Shown piece after piece: positions 36,865 through 49,894 of a stretch of 64,000 nt of DNA. The notes under the pieces are model-generated. The model was not told the origin of the DNA, did no database searches, and was given only the letters and a program-made list of their open reading frames with translations. The stretch lies in the NCBI GenBank assembly GCA_033026295.1, contig CM065182.1, forward strand, positions 22,008,215 through 22,072,214, given 5' to 3'. Position numbers and translations under genes: made by a program. The stretch comes from Channa striata. Lineage: Eukaryota; Chordata; Actinopteri; Anabantiformes; Channidae. Position 1 is the first letter of the stretch, and each line of letters begins with the position of its first letter.

Positions 36865-37672
36865 CTGCAATAGGGAAAAAATGTTGAAAGTAGAATCTTT
36901 ACCTTAAATAGACCATATTCATGTAGTAATAGGATGTATGTTGTTTGATATATTATCGGGCAAAGTAAACTCTTTGGATGGTTCAACTCAGCAGTTACTC
37001 CTCTCCTTTGCAGCCCCTGCATGCAGAACATTAATTCCTCAATTTTCCTGTGTCTGGCAGAAGTGGACAGTTATCATGCTGATTAGCAAACCCTCCACCA
37101 GAGAAGAGGAAGTAAACAGTGAGACCAGCTGCTGTAGTGTTTGCTTCAGATGGAATCCTGCGCATCCCGGATCTCCACTATGCATGGCTATTACAGCAAG
37201 AGCTGAACCTGTGCTATGAGACAGTTGACTGGGTTAACTGAATGTTAACGCGTTTAATTACAGTCAGATGCAGTTAGTACCCCCCTTATTTGAAATGGGG
37301 GAACTAACAAAAAATCCCTTTGTTACATTTACACTAGCTGGATGAACATGTTATACTAGTAGGTTTAGGGTTCGGTTTGTTAAATTGTCAGTATAGGGGG
37401 ATGTACACTTAACCCTAAACAGGACAGCTGTGCACATGCAGCTGATATAAATGTTCTTTCATTGTCAGAAGTAACACGAATGGTCAAGTAAAAACCATTA
37501 TGGCAAAATAATGAAAGTTAAGAAGAGGTTTATAAATGACCTTCAGTTCATTTCTGATGATAAAAACAGTCGATCAACCATTCATTCATTAAAAATTCTT
37601 TAAAAATTCTTAGTTTTGTTCTTTTTGCCATTGGAATAAGGGTGTACTATCTTTTCCACATGACTATACAAA
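36865..37672. other. Intronic stretch upstream of exon 2
   Basis: Nothing is recognised beyond the acceptor region of exon 2. The open frame at 36938-37219 has no domain. Confidence 0.45.
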
Positions 37673-38323
37673 CCCTGTTTCCAGAAAAATTGGGACACAG
37701 AAAAATTGTAATGATTTGCAAATCATCAAAAGCCTGATGACAGAAAACTCTCGAAACCAGACATGATTCTTTGGTGAAAATCATTACATGGGCTCAGGAA
37801 TACCTCTGAAAAGCTTTTTAGAATCTCTGTGTGTCCACAAATGTAGGTTCATTCCAAGAAATGACAGTATAAAAGATCCAGAACCTCATTTAAAATACAC
37901 AGAGATAAAGTGAAAAACGGTCTCACATGTTCAAAAATGCAGATTTTCCTTTTTTTTCCTTTTTTCCTTTTTGGAAATCTGGATGCTGCATCCTGCATGC
38001 TAAAGAACTACCTGAACTATCGATACAGTTCAAGAACCATCCACAGTATGATGGTGTATGTGTGTGTGTGTCAAGCACGGATGAGGAACATTTCCATCAC
38101 TTTCTGGACCATAGCAATTAATCCTTCCAGTTCATAAACAAGAATGTTGGTAAAAGAAGAGGCAATGCAGCACATGGCTCTCTTCATATGTCTTCCTACT
38201 ATGTTGTCTTTGTATTTTTTACATGCTATTTGCATTCATTTCATATTTACAATCAAAAATAGTTTTGAAATGATTTGTCAATTATCTGTTTGCACAGCCA
38301 TCCACTTTTCTGTGAAACAAGGT
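37673..38323. mobile_element. CAAACCC-terminated Tc1-like relic
   Basis: The left end reads CAAACCCTGTTTCCAGAAAA, ATTGGGACACAG and, further in, AATGATTTGCAAATCAT. The right end, read inverted, starts CAAACCTTGTTTCACAGAAA. The terminal repeats are imperfect but clear, and TA precedes the left end. The interior is about 650 bp with no intact transposase and matches the family of the MITE at 16657-16960. Confidence 0.65.
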
Positions 38324-41300
38324 TTGCAAGAGAAATTGTTGATATTATAAATATGCCCTAAGTTTTAAATGGCCATGTCAAAGTCTTTGACAATACAGAT
38401 TATTATCAGTAGCATTCAAGCAAGTAGTAATGATGTTAACAGCATGCTTCAAATATGGACAATTTTCCAATGAGCTTGCAACCATATTGTACAAATGCAA
38501 ATGCAGCTCTCCTGCACTCACCAACTTCCTTTTGTTGAGCTGCCCACACGATTGTTTTGTGACATTCAAAATTGACAGAAACAGTGAGCTGAAACAGCAT
38601 CGTTGTGTTAGACTGTAATTACAAGAGATTGGTTTCACCAGTCACTAAATGCTGCTTTGATACAGACACTCGGTGTCCGATCTTTGACTGTTTCCACACT
38701 GCAACGCATCTGCTGCTTTTTCACGACAAATCTTAGAATGCCGCTGAGAAATTACCGCCAGAGCTGCAAAAAATCTTTTTTAAATTACATAAAGTATGAC
38801 TTACGATTGAACATGCCAAAGTCATACTTAACTGTCCTTTTGGGTGTTTATCATGTTCTATTATTTAGCTTTATTAAACCAAGTTTTGGATGTACAGAAG
38901 ATTTCAACTTTTGAAATCTTGTAGAATGGTGGCAGCGGAGCAGGAGCTCAACAATTTGCAGCTGAAAGACTCTCAGCTCCATTTACGCTGTCACAGCATC
39001 TTTTCTTACAGCATCAGTCACTTCCACTTCAGCAGCTGCAATGGGGTCAATGGTATCCTTGGGGCATTTGTGGTGCTATGGTGGAGAAAGAAAACACTGG
39101 TGTGTGTGTGTGTGTGCATGAGTGTTTGAGTAATCAATACTCTGAAGCAATGGCTTTCAAAAATAATGGATCACAGTGTATGTGAGATGATGAGGGTATC
39201 AATTTACTTTGATAAAGTGGATTCAAAGTAGACTTTTCATTCTAATGGCTACATCAAATTTATTTCTCTAAGCTGTAAATATATTTCACTGTGCAGACAG
39301 ACAGCTAAACGTTAACCTTTATAAATAACATCAATACCAGCAGGTTCTGAACTGTGCTTTCACTGTTATGCTCCTTTAAAGTGAACACAACACCTGTGGT
39401 TTGCCTGGAAACAACAACTGATATACAGGGATTCTAAGATCCCCAACACATGTACTGAGCAAGGACGCGTGCTTCCATGTACATGGATACTCAATCAAGT
39501 GTAAAACTGAAGGTATGAAAGACGTCTTGGAATGGATCCAACGCAACCTCTCCAGAGAGTAGAATCTCTACTCCATCAGGCCTTGTTGACTCCCAGTGAC
39601 CTTGTTGGACCATTACCTTAAGAGATATGATTCAATCAGAATAGAATGGGAAACTGTTTACCCTCCTGAGATCCAGCGCTAAAAAGTGCACTTCGCTACT
39701 GTCTTCATTTTGTACCATCATTAAAACAAAGTTCCCCTCATCATCCCGCCCAAAAACACGAGATATCCTTGGAAAGGCCAGGATGTTCTCAACTGAGCAC
39801 ATCAGGACTTAGTAGGTTAAGCCAATGTCCACTACAGACGACATAAATGAATAGACTGGGTCTCAGGAGAATATGATTCATTCCCACTGTTTTGCAGAGA
39901 AAAGGGTGTGATTTATCTATTTCAAACAAGAGGGTACAATCCACACAAAGAGACTCTGTTTGATTGTACAGTAACTCTAAATGGCTGCACATTTGATTCC
40001 ATTCGCATACATGTTCTCCCCAAAGTAAAACCACAGGATGCAAATTGACAAGGCAAGGTCGTTTAAACCTTAGAAGTCAGAGAGTTTTGTTTTTGCCTCA
40101 TTTCACCTGTTGAACTTTATGTTTTAAACCAATGCTTCTCTGTCTTTCCTATGTATTGATTTTAATATATATTATAAATTGCACGATATTTTAAATCCAT
40201 ATGTTCGCATTATATTCCACTTGCTTGATTTTGTAAACATATCATTAATAAATAAATTGTACCAAAGTACTGCAGGACATGAATGTTTGGGTACTGCTTC
40301 TGTGTGAGCAATACAGTGGATGATGTTATTGAATCTGAATATCCTGAAAAAATATTAGAACAAACTTGGAGATATGTAGGTGATGGCATTAGTGTTACTC
40401 AGTACTGGACAATTTATGAGAAAGCTTTGTGGGTGCAATGCAAACATATTTTAAAAAGAATCAGTGACATACTGAATGTACTGTAAATTATCTAAGTACG
40501 CCGTGCACCACATTTCTACCGGTATGAACCATGACGAGAATACAGCGAACACAGCGTGTGTACCGTCTAATCTACAACTAAAGATACTGATACTTTAAGA
40601 TCTAAGTTTGCACAAATAAGATAAGACAGTTATTTCAGTGGAGGGGGACTTCTTTCATGTTTTTATCAATTGGCATGAAGTTCATAATGATGAGGTGTAC
40701 CACTCAGCTTGTTAAAGCAGTCAATGTCTTCCGTGGCTGCAGAGGGAGATTTGAAAGGTTCGATAAAAATGATCCTGTAAACATCAGGGTTAGTTTTCCG
40801 ACTCCACTTGTGCTTGAGATGTAAGATGTCTACAAGGCAGAGCCGATTTTGAACACCTATGCAAATAGAAGAGTTTGTCCCCAAATCGTTTGGACGAAAT
40901 GATCTAATTCTGGTTATGCATTTGAATTGTCAGGATACATATAGATAAATTAAGACTGGAGTTGATGCTATTTACACCCAGATACATTAAACAGCATAAA
41001 ACAAAACAGCTTTTGTATCGGATGATGAGTTTGTGTGAGCAAAAGGACTGGAATGTGTGGCTTTTTGAAGAAGTAAATAACGTCAAATAAAAGCTTAAAT
41101 ACTTAAATACTTTCCTCTCGTACCCACAATTTGATCTTACACCCAAATGTCTTCAGCGTACAGCAGAAACTGATGGATTGACCTTGCTGTTCCAGCTCTT
41201 CTGGAAGGGACCTGTACATTTCATACAATTTATTTTTTTAACACCTTGCTCCAGCTTTTTCTTCCATTTCCCTTGTGTTTTGAAGTGGTGAGCTTTACCA

Positions 41301-43917
41301 TGGCAACAGCACAGGTATAATAACAGCATTATTATTCTTGAACAAGACATTGAAAAGACTCTAGCAGAAGGAACGTGTGGGGTGGTAAAGTGTTTCCTGA
41401 AGTTACAGTAACACACGTTTCAGCTGCTGAAATAGGTGGACTCCTGACATGGTCTACACTGCACAATAATCTTGGATGAAATCAGTGTAAAGCATGTTAC
41501 TTGGACGCAAAAAGTCATCACGTTAATGTGAAACCTTCCTGTTTACCTCTCAGTCTCGAAGGTCAAGGCCACAGTCAGGGTTTCCTGCAGAAATGTAGCC
41601 TGCAGGACTTTTCAATTCATTTGAGAGGGTCAGTGACACAGTAAAGGCTATCCTGGCGCTGTGTTTACTCGGTCTTCCAATTTCCAATTCATGAGAAACC
41701 CTGTACTGTCATGCTGAGTGGGTGGGTATGCTGCCTCTTTGAGTGCAATGAAAGAGTAAAAAAAAAAAATAAATCTCATAAAACATGAGATTGCAGTTGT
41801 TGGCCTTTCAATAATCATTAAATGAGGGAGATAGTGTAGCTCCAGTGCCTCTTTATTTCAGCACACATGCACATGCTACTTCATCAGCAGCACACTGTAC
41901 CAAAATCATCTGGTATTTATGTTCTCAATATCACGTTAGAACTAAAAAGGTTCGGCATCTAATTGGAATAATTGACTTTAAATATATATATTTAGAAATG
42001 TATTGACAAAAACATCGTGCTCGGCTTGTTACTGCTATAAAAACTGTACTATATGCCTCACCAGCTAAATCCCTGCGGAAAGCAACGAGAAGAAAAAAAC
42101 GGAAGGATAAATATTTTACATTTCATATATTCTTCCCTTATCGCTTCTGCACAGATGGCAAAAAGAAAAAAAATTCAAATAAATTGACAATCCTCTCGAA
42201 AGCACGAGAGGAGGGAGGGATAGAACGATGTGAGATTGGGAGGTCGAACTGTTACTTTAAGCAATCAGCTTCCCCACTCTCCTCCCCGTGTGCTCGCTGA
42301 CAGTAACATGTGGATCATTAAAAATACATGACACCTGTTGCTCCACAATTAGACGTCGCCAGTAGACTGTTTACGCTGTGGATCAACTGCGTTAATGTTT
42401 AATAATATGTCATCACTGGCTATAATAATTCCAGGAATACAGCCCTCATGTATGTAAAATGCCCGATCCTAGTTGAATTCTTCAACTAGAGGTGTCCACC
42501 TACAGAGACTTCAGACATTCCTCTTCTGTGAAGTTATTCTGACACAGAAAACAAAAAGTATTTTACCAATAATCTATACACTAGATTTAAAATAGAAATG
42601 TGTAAGAAAACATATATATTTAGAATTTTTTGCGTATGACATGTCAAAAATAAAAAAAAATTGATCTCTCATTCATATTTATGTTTATTGGTAACTGCAG
42701 CTCCAGCTCTTCTTGGGTGAGACTACCAGCTGGAATCCAACAGAGAGTTTATACCATAACTACTGGCAGATCCTCTCTGTAAACTGCCACGTGCGGCTGA
42801 AGTCTGGGCCTTCCATGGGCCACTCAAGGACATAAAGATACTCCGTCCTTAAGACACTGTCGTCTCGTCTTGGCTGTTTGATTTAGGTCGTTGTTATGTG
42901 GAAGGGTAAAATGTCGCCTACAGCATTTGCCTGTATTCATCCTCCTGTACTTCTGACAAGACGGTGAACACTGCCATAACGACCTGATTGACCTCCTTGA
43001 TAAAGGTCCTTCTTCTCCCATTACTCAGTTTAGCCTGACAACTCCAGGAAGAGTCTTAGTAGATACAGACTTCTGTAATTTCACGATAGAGAAACAGAGA
43101 GAGATGTGATCTCTGCTGTCTGTTTGCTGCCTGCTATGGTGGTTACATGCACAGCTTTAGTGTTACTAAACATCAACTAAAAAGTTGTTCAGCTCTTGTT
43201 CAAAATTGTGGAGGAGGAAAGGGAAAGAAAAGTCACTTTATTGGGATAAATTAAATTGACTTCCGAGCAACTGCTGGGATGAATTTACAAAAATAAATCA
43301 GGTTGACCAATAGGCCTTGGCAACAAGAGACTGGATTACCCGCCGTAATCTTTACTCATTACCAGACATCGTAGATCTTGTTTGAACAAACTGCATACAC
43401 TTTAAAAGAGTTTAAAAGTTTAAAATCCCTTGAAGCTCATCATCAGTTTCGCAGTAGCCAAGTATTAGATCTCCAAATTCGCTAGGTGGCGAACTGAGAG
43501 CACAAAAGAAAGTACCAGTATACAGTACGCAACGAATCGACATTATAATGCTAGTCAACTCCAGACTACACAAACATCTATATGTACTGATGAACTCAAT
43601 TTTTTTATGCTTCTATAGTGTCTGTTAGGAGCCACGGGGGCTCCTTTAAATACAGTTTTTGACAAAAACTTTGCTCCAACCTTCAACTTTGCACCTTCAT
43701 GCTGCACAAAGATGTTGCTTTTTGCGCTTGTGCTGATCAACGCCTCACCACAGAATATTATTTCAGAGGTGTACAAAGGCATGCAGTGTCTTTTTAAAGA
43801 GATTTTAGTTTCTGATGTTAAATGGCCATAACAATAATAACAACAATAATAGTGATTTCACTACTTTCCGAAGTGATTTAGAGCAATATGTTGCAAATGT
43901 TATGAAGCCCGTATAAA
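38324..43917. other. Long intronic stretch, nothing recognised
   Basis: About 5.6 kb of AT-rich sequence with a (GT)9 run near 39100-39117 and an A run near 41760. The 67-codon plus-strand frame at 40283-40486 has no recognisable domain. The section near 42280-42480 is unique-looking and could be a conserved element, but nothing here proves it. Confidence 0.4.
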
Positions 43918-44035
43918 ATCGGGAGGGGTTCCTCGGGAAGAGCATTGGGTGTAAAATCACATGCCAAATCTACGTGTGGAACAGGTTCCCCTGTGGCAAC
44001 CCCAGAAGAGACAAACCGAAAGCTGTTGATCTCAT
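43918..44035 (+). repeat. LINE/SINE 3' tail (AFC-SINE-like)
   Basis: Contains GGGGTTCCTCGGGAAGAGCA, TTGGGTGTAAAATCACATGC, CAAATCTACGTGTGGA and CCTGTGGCAACCCCAGAAGA. The order matches a 3' tail shared by fish LINEs and partner SINEs, usually GGGTTGCGTCAGGAAGGGCA, GTAAAAC, CCAAATCA and TGTGGCGACCCC. It is diverged. Confidence 0.6.
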
Positions 44036-45148
44036 TTTGTATAGCAACAAGTTGCACCTATAATAAAAAGATAAAAGGCAAATATACCTGTTACATTTGC
44101 TGACTAAAACTGGGTGTAAACAGACAATATTTACAGTTATTAACTTTTCTGATACATTTTACAATCATATGAACACAGAAATCACAGCAGAGTTCATGAG
44201 AGCATTTTTTTAGAAATAAAGCTGGTAATGATTTGACACATTAATAACCTCCCGTTATCTTTGTGTTTAAAATACATTGGCTCTAAGTGTGTGAATGCTG
44301 TGAGTGAGTGTTCGTGTTTCCCGCTACGGTGCTCAACAAAGCCGATAAACAAGTACTGTCAAGACCCGATATAAAAGGAGCCGGCTGAGCTGCCTAGTGT
44401 CCCGCCATAATCACGATGATATATTAGGCCTCGCCAGTTATTCCGATGAGGCCATTAATTAACCCGATCTGTGTACTCATTAGGAAACATTTCAGTGTCA
44501 ACATACTTGTCTCCACCTAACGTGTGGGTGAAATAAATCTGTGCTCTGCATCTTGAAGCACTACAGTGGTATTTTGACTGGAGGGCTTTAACATGTCGAA
44601 ATTCTGGCACCGAGACAGACAAGGCCGAGCAGCTCCCGCATCATGGGGTGTGGGACAGTGATCGGACACGTCATTAGTGAGAAGGGTGTAAGTGACGAGT
44701 AATCACTGAATTTCACTTCTTAATGACTTTGCCTTAAGGTCAGCTTTAAAACAGGGGCTTCTGCATGCCTCACTGTGTTTTGTGTTTTACAGCTGGATCT
44801 GGCAGAGACAGTGGACATCTTGGCAGTGACCTTACTGTATTTGCTTCACATTTGGAATCCTGTGTGGGTATTTTTTTATGACGCTTGCTCATTAAAGGTG
44901 ACTATGTTGGAAGGGCAATTAGTTATTATTAGTTATTTTCTCTTGAGACAATGTTTATTCTAAGGTTTGGTTGTGCTTTATGAGCACACGCATGATGTCT
45001 GCGAAGAACTACAGCCTGAAAGACCAAACTCAGGGAACAATACTTACCAAAAAACATGGAAGAAAGTAACATGATCGCTAGAGGCTTTCCACTGCAAGAT
45101 GTGCACTGATACATGTCTGTGGCTATTTCTTTTCACATTTGCCTGCAG
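44036..45148. other. Intronic stretch, possible conserved segment
   Basis: The interval near 44360-44510 is non-repetitive, less AT-rich, and contains TAATTA and ATATTAGG motifs. It might be an enhancer, but no conservation data are available. Confidence 0.35.
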
Positions 45149-45265
45149 TGAACCCACACAAGCACAGGAGAACATGCAAACTCCACACAGAAAGGCCACG
45201 TCCGGCCAGGGTGCAAACTTTCCATCTTCCTGCCCTGAGATGCACCGGTAAGCTGTAAATGGGCT
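45149..45265 (+). repeat. Teleost GAGAACATGCAAACTCCACA-type repeat
   Basis: Contains AACCCACACAAGCACAGG, AGAACATGCAAACTCCACAC and AGAAAGGCC, the later half of the family seen at 19392-19482. Confidence 0.7.
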
Positions 45266-45589
45266 GAGGTGGGTAACAGCTTATCTTTATTGTTTCTCTA
45301 GGTAAAGTCATTGTGGGTTGTTATTAAGCTAAACAGCTGTGTGTGCACAGTTTAGAACCCTTGTCTTTGAGTGATTAGAGCAAAAAAAAACTGCAAGATG
45401 GGCCACAACTTAGGTTCCATAGTAAGCAACAGTATTCAGTGGCAGATCACGAACGCAGTGAACACTGCAAAATTTACAAACTTGATATCCAGTAACTCCA
45501 GTACACATGAACACATGGTAAGGACAAGATCCAAAAAAACAGCATTCAGATACAGAGAGAGAGAAAGAGAGAGGCCAGGAGATTGGGGC
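45266..45589. other. Intronic stretch before a LINE relic
   Basis: Unassigned sequence with an A run and a GAGAGAGAAAGAGAGA patch near 45557. It may be a more decayed 5' continuation of the LINE relic that follows. Confidence 0.35.
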
Positions 45590-46012
45590 TTTTGCTGTCA
45601 CTATGGCAACAACCTCATACTGAACATTACTAAACACCAGTAAAACCCAGAAGGTTGTTGTGAATTTTGGGAAGAAACAACAAAAGAACTACACACCCTT
45701 GAGAAGTGACAGGATAAGGTGAGAACCTGGGAGTTCACATTACCAAGAATCTGACATGATGTACACACACACACACACAAACTCGTCTTAGTGGTGTGAA
45801 GGTGATGCAACACCTTTTCCACTTCAGACATCTTAGGAATTTCAGAGTCTCCCTGGGGGGGTCCTACAAACCTGATACTCTGGTGCTGTGAAAAGTTTCC
45901 TAACAGGGAGCATCACAAACTGGTCTGGGAACTGAGAATGGGATAACATTCGTTCTCCACTCCCCATTTTGCAATGCCTCTACACCAGAAGGTGCACAGA
46001 ATGAGAATATGC
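45590..46012 (+). pseudogene. LINE reverse-transcriptase C-terminal relic
   Basis: Read across several frames, the plus strand gives GNNLILNITK, VVVNFGKK, KVMQHLFHFRHLRNFRV, VKSFLTGSITNWSGN and LPILQCLYTRRC. These follow the order of the C-terminal half of a fish LINE ORF2: NxLxLNxSKTKE, VVDFRR, KAQQRLYFLRxLR, ILTSSITVWYGN, LxSLYxxRC. Stop codons, frameshifts and an internal (AC)8 run at about 45763-45778 show it is dead. Confidence 0.7.
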
Positions 46013-47127
46013 ACTATGACATATTTAGATTTTACTTTCTGTTTTAAAACTGCATAAAGTCAGATCCTATTCAACCTGTAGTTCCAACATATAAACAAAG
46101 CATCACTTACGGTAATAGAGAAACATCCTATATTCTAGAGCACAAAGCAGCTTTCACTCAATAAACAGCATCATATAAAGTGTGAAGGTTAGTGCAGTGT
46201 GAGATACATTATAGAGATTGCTTAAATTGTCCTTGGATTAATGCCAGAATGAGTGAGCGGGGCCATTGTCTCTGGGTATCTCAACCTTCTAAGTGGCAGA
46301 GGTGTGAGTCACAGTTGGGAGGAAGGAAGCAACAAATGAGAACCCCGATCTTTTGTGTCTATCAGAGTAGAGGTCCTCAGTCAATGTCACAACAGAATGT
46401 AACAATGTCTGGAAAGACAGGCGCTTAATATGCCTTCCTGCGATAAAGTGTGTCGCAGGATCGATGAGTTTTTCAACAACAAAAAAGGAAAGAGGTATAT
46501 ATATTTGTTATCAATATCAACCAAAATTCAATTGAAAAATTAACTTAGTAAAAGTAACTTTGAATAGTTAAACTTTTTTTAGGACATTACCTTAATGAAG
46601 CTACAACACAAATGTGAGACTCCATTGTGCTCTGCTGTTTCTGCTACACTGCGCGCAGCTCATTCAGCAGTGCAGTCATTGTCACTGTATGACATTAGAT
46701 TAAATTAGTGGGTGGATGCGATTAAACATACTAGTGGTCAAAAGTTGAGTCTTGCTCCAAAAAGTCTGCACTGCTCCCATTGCTCTTGAGGGTGTAAAGG
46801 CACCTCTCCACATGACGTAACATTTCCACAAAACCAGCTATATTTTAAAAAGTTACACGGTGGCATTCTGTTATTAGGAAAACGTCTAAAACCATCAGGA
46901 TAAATGTAAACTCTATTTGTGTGATTAAAAACAATAAACCATCACAGTATATGTATTAAAGCAGATTCACGTTCTTTATGCTGTACTGTGCAATTATGAG
47001 GTCAGGCTTTCCAATCAGTATTTACATCCCATAATTTCAACAAGCCACGGTCAGGGGTCAGAGATCAGTAAAGCTGCATAATTGTGAAACAGTTAAAAAA
47101 TATCCACCATCAACTGTTGCTTTTAAT
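46013..47127. other. Intronic stretch, nothing recognised
   Basis: AT-rich sequence with short chance frames, including a 78-codon frame at 46192-46428 without a recognisable domain. Confidence 0.45.
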
Positions 47128-47255
47128 GTCTTGGTGGACAGAGGTCAGCTGAGGAAACGCTGAATGCTGGCCATGACCATCAGCTATCAGAGCGCAGGTC
47201 ACACTGAATGGGGCTGTGCACATGCTGATGTCTGTCCACTACAACAGTAAAACCA
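47128..47255 (+). mobile_element. Rearranged Tc1/mariner-type fragment
   Basis: AATGCTGGCCATGACCATCA, GGGGCTGTGCACATGCTGA and TGTCTGTCCACTACAACAG are the complement of blocks in the fragment at 11203-11365, so this copy points the other way. Just before it, GGTGGACAGAGGTCAGC is the same terminal block in the opposite sense, making a small inverted pair. Confidence 0.5.
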
Positions 47256-47527
47256 ACAGACGGTGCAGTATAAATGCTGGGGCTGATAATGCTGTAATTT
47301 GCCAGGTTCTGACATTTTCAAGCCTTTCTTTAAAAAACAACATTTCCTGTATCAGGAAACCGCCTTAATTCAGTCAAAAGTTGATTATTTCTACAAACCT
47401 GAAACAATAGCTTCAATAGCTTCTTGTAAAAACTTTTTCAAACGGAGACAAATGGAACGTGCAGTATTGGATAACATTTTTTCAGAAATGAATGTGGGAG
47501 GTTGAACCTTCAAAAACCAAAAGCAAA

Positions 47528-47528
<1 letters not shown>

Positions 47529-47561
<33 letters not shown>
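47529..47561. repeat. (AC)n microsatellite
   Basis: An uninterrupted AC run of about 16 units. Confidence 0.95.
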
Positions 47562-47565
<4 letters not shown>

Positions 47566-48766
47566 AAAACTCTCTTAGTGAAAAGTCAACAGCCTCCTCC
47601 TCCTTCTCTGACTTAGCATTCAGATGATATACATAGCACTGTATTAACATGTCACAAATGATGAACTTAACTGTCCTGGCCCACAGGAACAGCATATGTA
47701 AACTCTTAAACTGAGTAATAAATTCATCTTAAGAACAGCTGTGGCCGCCTTGCGACTAAGGAGTCGGCTCTTTTATATATTAATTTAGTCTAGCCTGGAG
47801 TGATTAAAAGCCACAAACCCCTGAGTGTAATAAATAGTGGTAATATATAAGCTTGGACATCCTCCAGGAAGCATTAACATTTCAACAGTCAACCCATCAT
47901 CGCTGCATTGTATCAGCAGTGTTCTAATGTCAGAAGAACACAGGCACTGAAGCAGTGTGTGGCTGCGTCAAAGAGTAGAATTCTGCAATCAACCTTATCT
48001 CCTAAATGTTACTTTTCTGTAGAACCAAAACTGCAACAACAAATAGTTTTGTTGGGAACATAATTGCATCAGGATTGCAATTTCGATTACCCTGATGAGG
48101 ATACGTTACCAATTCATGTAAGTGGCAAGTGGCAAAGCATTGACACTGAACATTTCAGTAAAATGATCCCAGGCTACAAATGATTTCTGACAAAACAGTT
48201 TTATCACTGTGTTTAGAGTCATAGCACATGATTAAGAGATGGAAAAGATTTTTATCTTGTTTATTGAAGTAATATGTAACAGTCACAAACTCAACATGTT
48301 CATTCACTTTATTTACCCTTATCCAACCAAAGGGCATTTCTTCCATGAACCCATCAAAATTCAACTTTGGAGTCCGTCTCTTATCCAAAGTCAAACTGTG
48401 GACGATTATGTGACATTTCTGTGCATGGCTTTTCCTTGTGACTCACTAGTGCCTTATAATTTCCTAAAGAGAACTCAACCAGAATAGTAAACTAAGCCAT
48501 ATTGCATGGGAATACCTCCACTTCATTTAAAGTGTTCATAAAAAGATGGACGCCCTTTGAAAAATAACAATGCATAAACTCACAAACTCATATTTATGCT
48601 GTAATCAGTGCAGAGGGAAAGCTTTTTATTGCCAGTGGGGCCTAATAATCGTCATGGTCCCAATCATGGACCATTCATTTAAATAATTATAAACTGTGAG
48701 CTATGACAATAATGTAAGCCAATGTTAAAACCAATCAAGTTGGTTCAAACATATATATTTAAAAAA
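47562..48766. other. Intronic stretch, nothing recognised
   Basis: AT-rich sequence up to the edge of the inverted LINE pair. The opposing frames near 48155-48487 have no domain. Confidence 0.45.
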
Positions 48767-49894
48767 AATTCCCCACTCGCCCCTTCTCTTTTGGGGCGGT
48801 CTTACTTCTTCCTTCAAGCTCGGGTCCTCTACCAGAGGCCTGGGAGCTTGAGGGTCCTGCGCAGTATCTTAGCTGTTCCTAGGACTGCGCTCTTCTGGAC
48901 AGAGATCTCAGATGTTGTTCCTGGGATCTGCTGGAGCCACTCTCCCAGTTTGGGGGTCACAGCCCCCAGGGTTCCTATCACCACGGGCACCACTTGTGCC
49001 TTCACCTTCCACATCTTTTCTATCTCCTCTTTCAGCCCTTGGTATTTCTCAAGTTTCTCGTGTTCCTTCTTCCTGATGTTGCTATCGCTCGGGATTGCTA
49101 CATCTATCACTACAGCCTTGTTCTCCTGTTTGTCCACAACTACTATGTCCGGTTGGTTGGCCATTACCAGTTTGTCAGTCTGTATCTGGAAGTCCCACAG
49201 GATCTTAGCTCTGTCATTCTCAACCACCTTTGGAGGTGTGTCCCATCGTGACTTCGGGACTTCCAGTCCGTGCTCGGCACAGATGTTCCTGTGTACTATG
49301 CCAGCCACTTGGTTATGGCGTTCCATGTATGCCCTGCCTGCTAGCATCTTGCACCCCGCTGTTATGTGCTGGATTGTCTCAGGGGCATTTTGCACAGCCT
49401 GCACCTGGGGTCTTGCCTGGTATGGTAGATCCCAGCCTCTATTGATCTTGTACACAGAGCCTGCTCCTGTGCTGCTAGGATTAGTGCCCTGTGCTGTCTT
49501 TCAGTCCAGCTTTGTCCAGCCACTGGTAGGATTTTTCAATGTCAGCCACTTCTTCTATCTGCTGGTGATACATACCGTGCAGGGGTTTGTCCTTCCATGA
49601 TGGATCCTGCTCTTCCTGTCCTTGCTCCTCCTCTGGTTTCTGCTGCCTGAGGTATTCACTAAGCACGTCATCACTTGGGGCCATCTTCCTGATGTATTCA
49701 CGGAGCTTAGTTGTTTCATCCTGGATAATGGCTCTGACGCTCACTAGTCCTCGGCCTCCTTCCTTGCGCTTAGCGTACAGTCTCAGGGTGCTGGATTTGG
49801 GGTGAAACCCTCCATGCATTGTAAGGAGCTTCCTTGTCTTGATGTCAGTGGCTTCCATCTCCTCCTTTGGCCAGCTTATTATGCCAGCTGGGTA
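48767..49894 (-). mobile_element. LINE copy A, 3' part, REL-endonuclease type (R4/Dong/Rex6-like)
   Basis: This minus-strand copy covers the C-terminal part of a single-ORF LINE. One frame (49481-49858) begins MEATDIKTRKLLTMHGGF and reads into the linker. A second (48829-49455) carries the zinc-knuckle remnant APETIQHITAGC and the restriction-like endonuclease core: NDRAKILWDFQIQTDK, QPDIVVVDK and VVIDVAIPSD, with the PD...D pattern. It ends in RRTLKLPGLW and a TAG at about 48829. A frameshift near 49460-49490 replaces the first two cysteines of the CCHC knuckle, so the copy is dead. The element's 3' end is GGGGAATT followed by a T-rich tract. Clade assignment is from the endonuclease and knuckle layout. 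Confidence 0.8.

Noticed and set aside
36480..37031. The whole 183-codon minus-strand frame as a protein
   Set aside because: Only the part within 36632-36864 is coding. The flanks are intron read through past a good acceptor and donor.
48722..49600. 292-codon plus-strand frame
   Set aside because: It is antisense to the LINE copy A coding frame, whose minus-strand translation has recognisable knuckle and endonuclease motifs.
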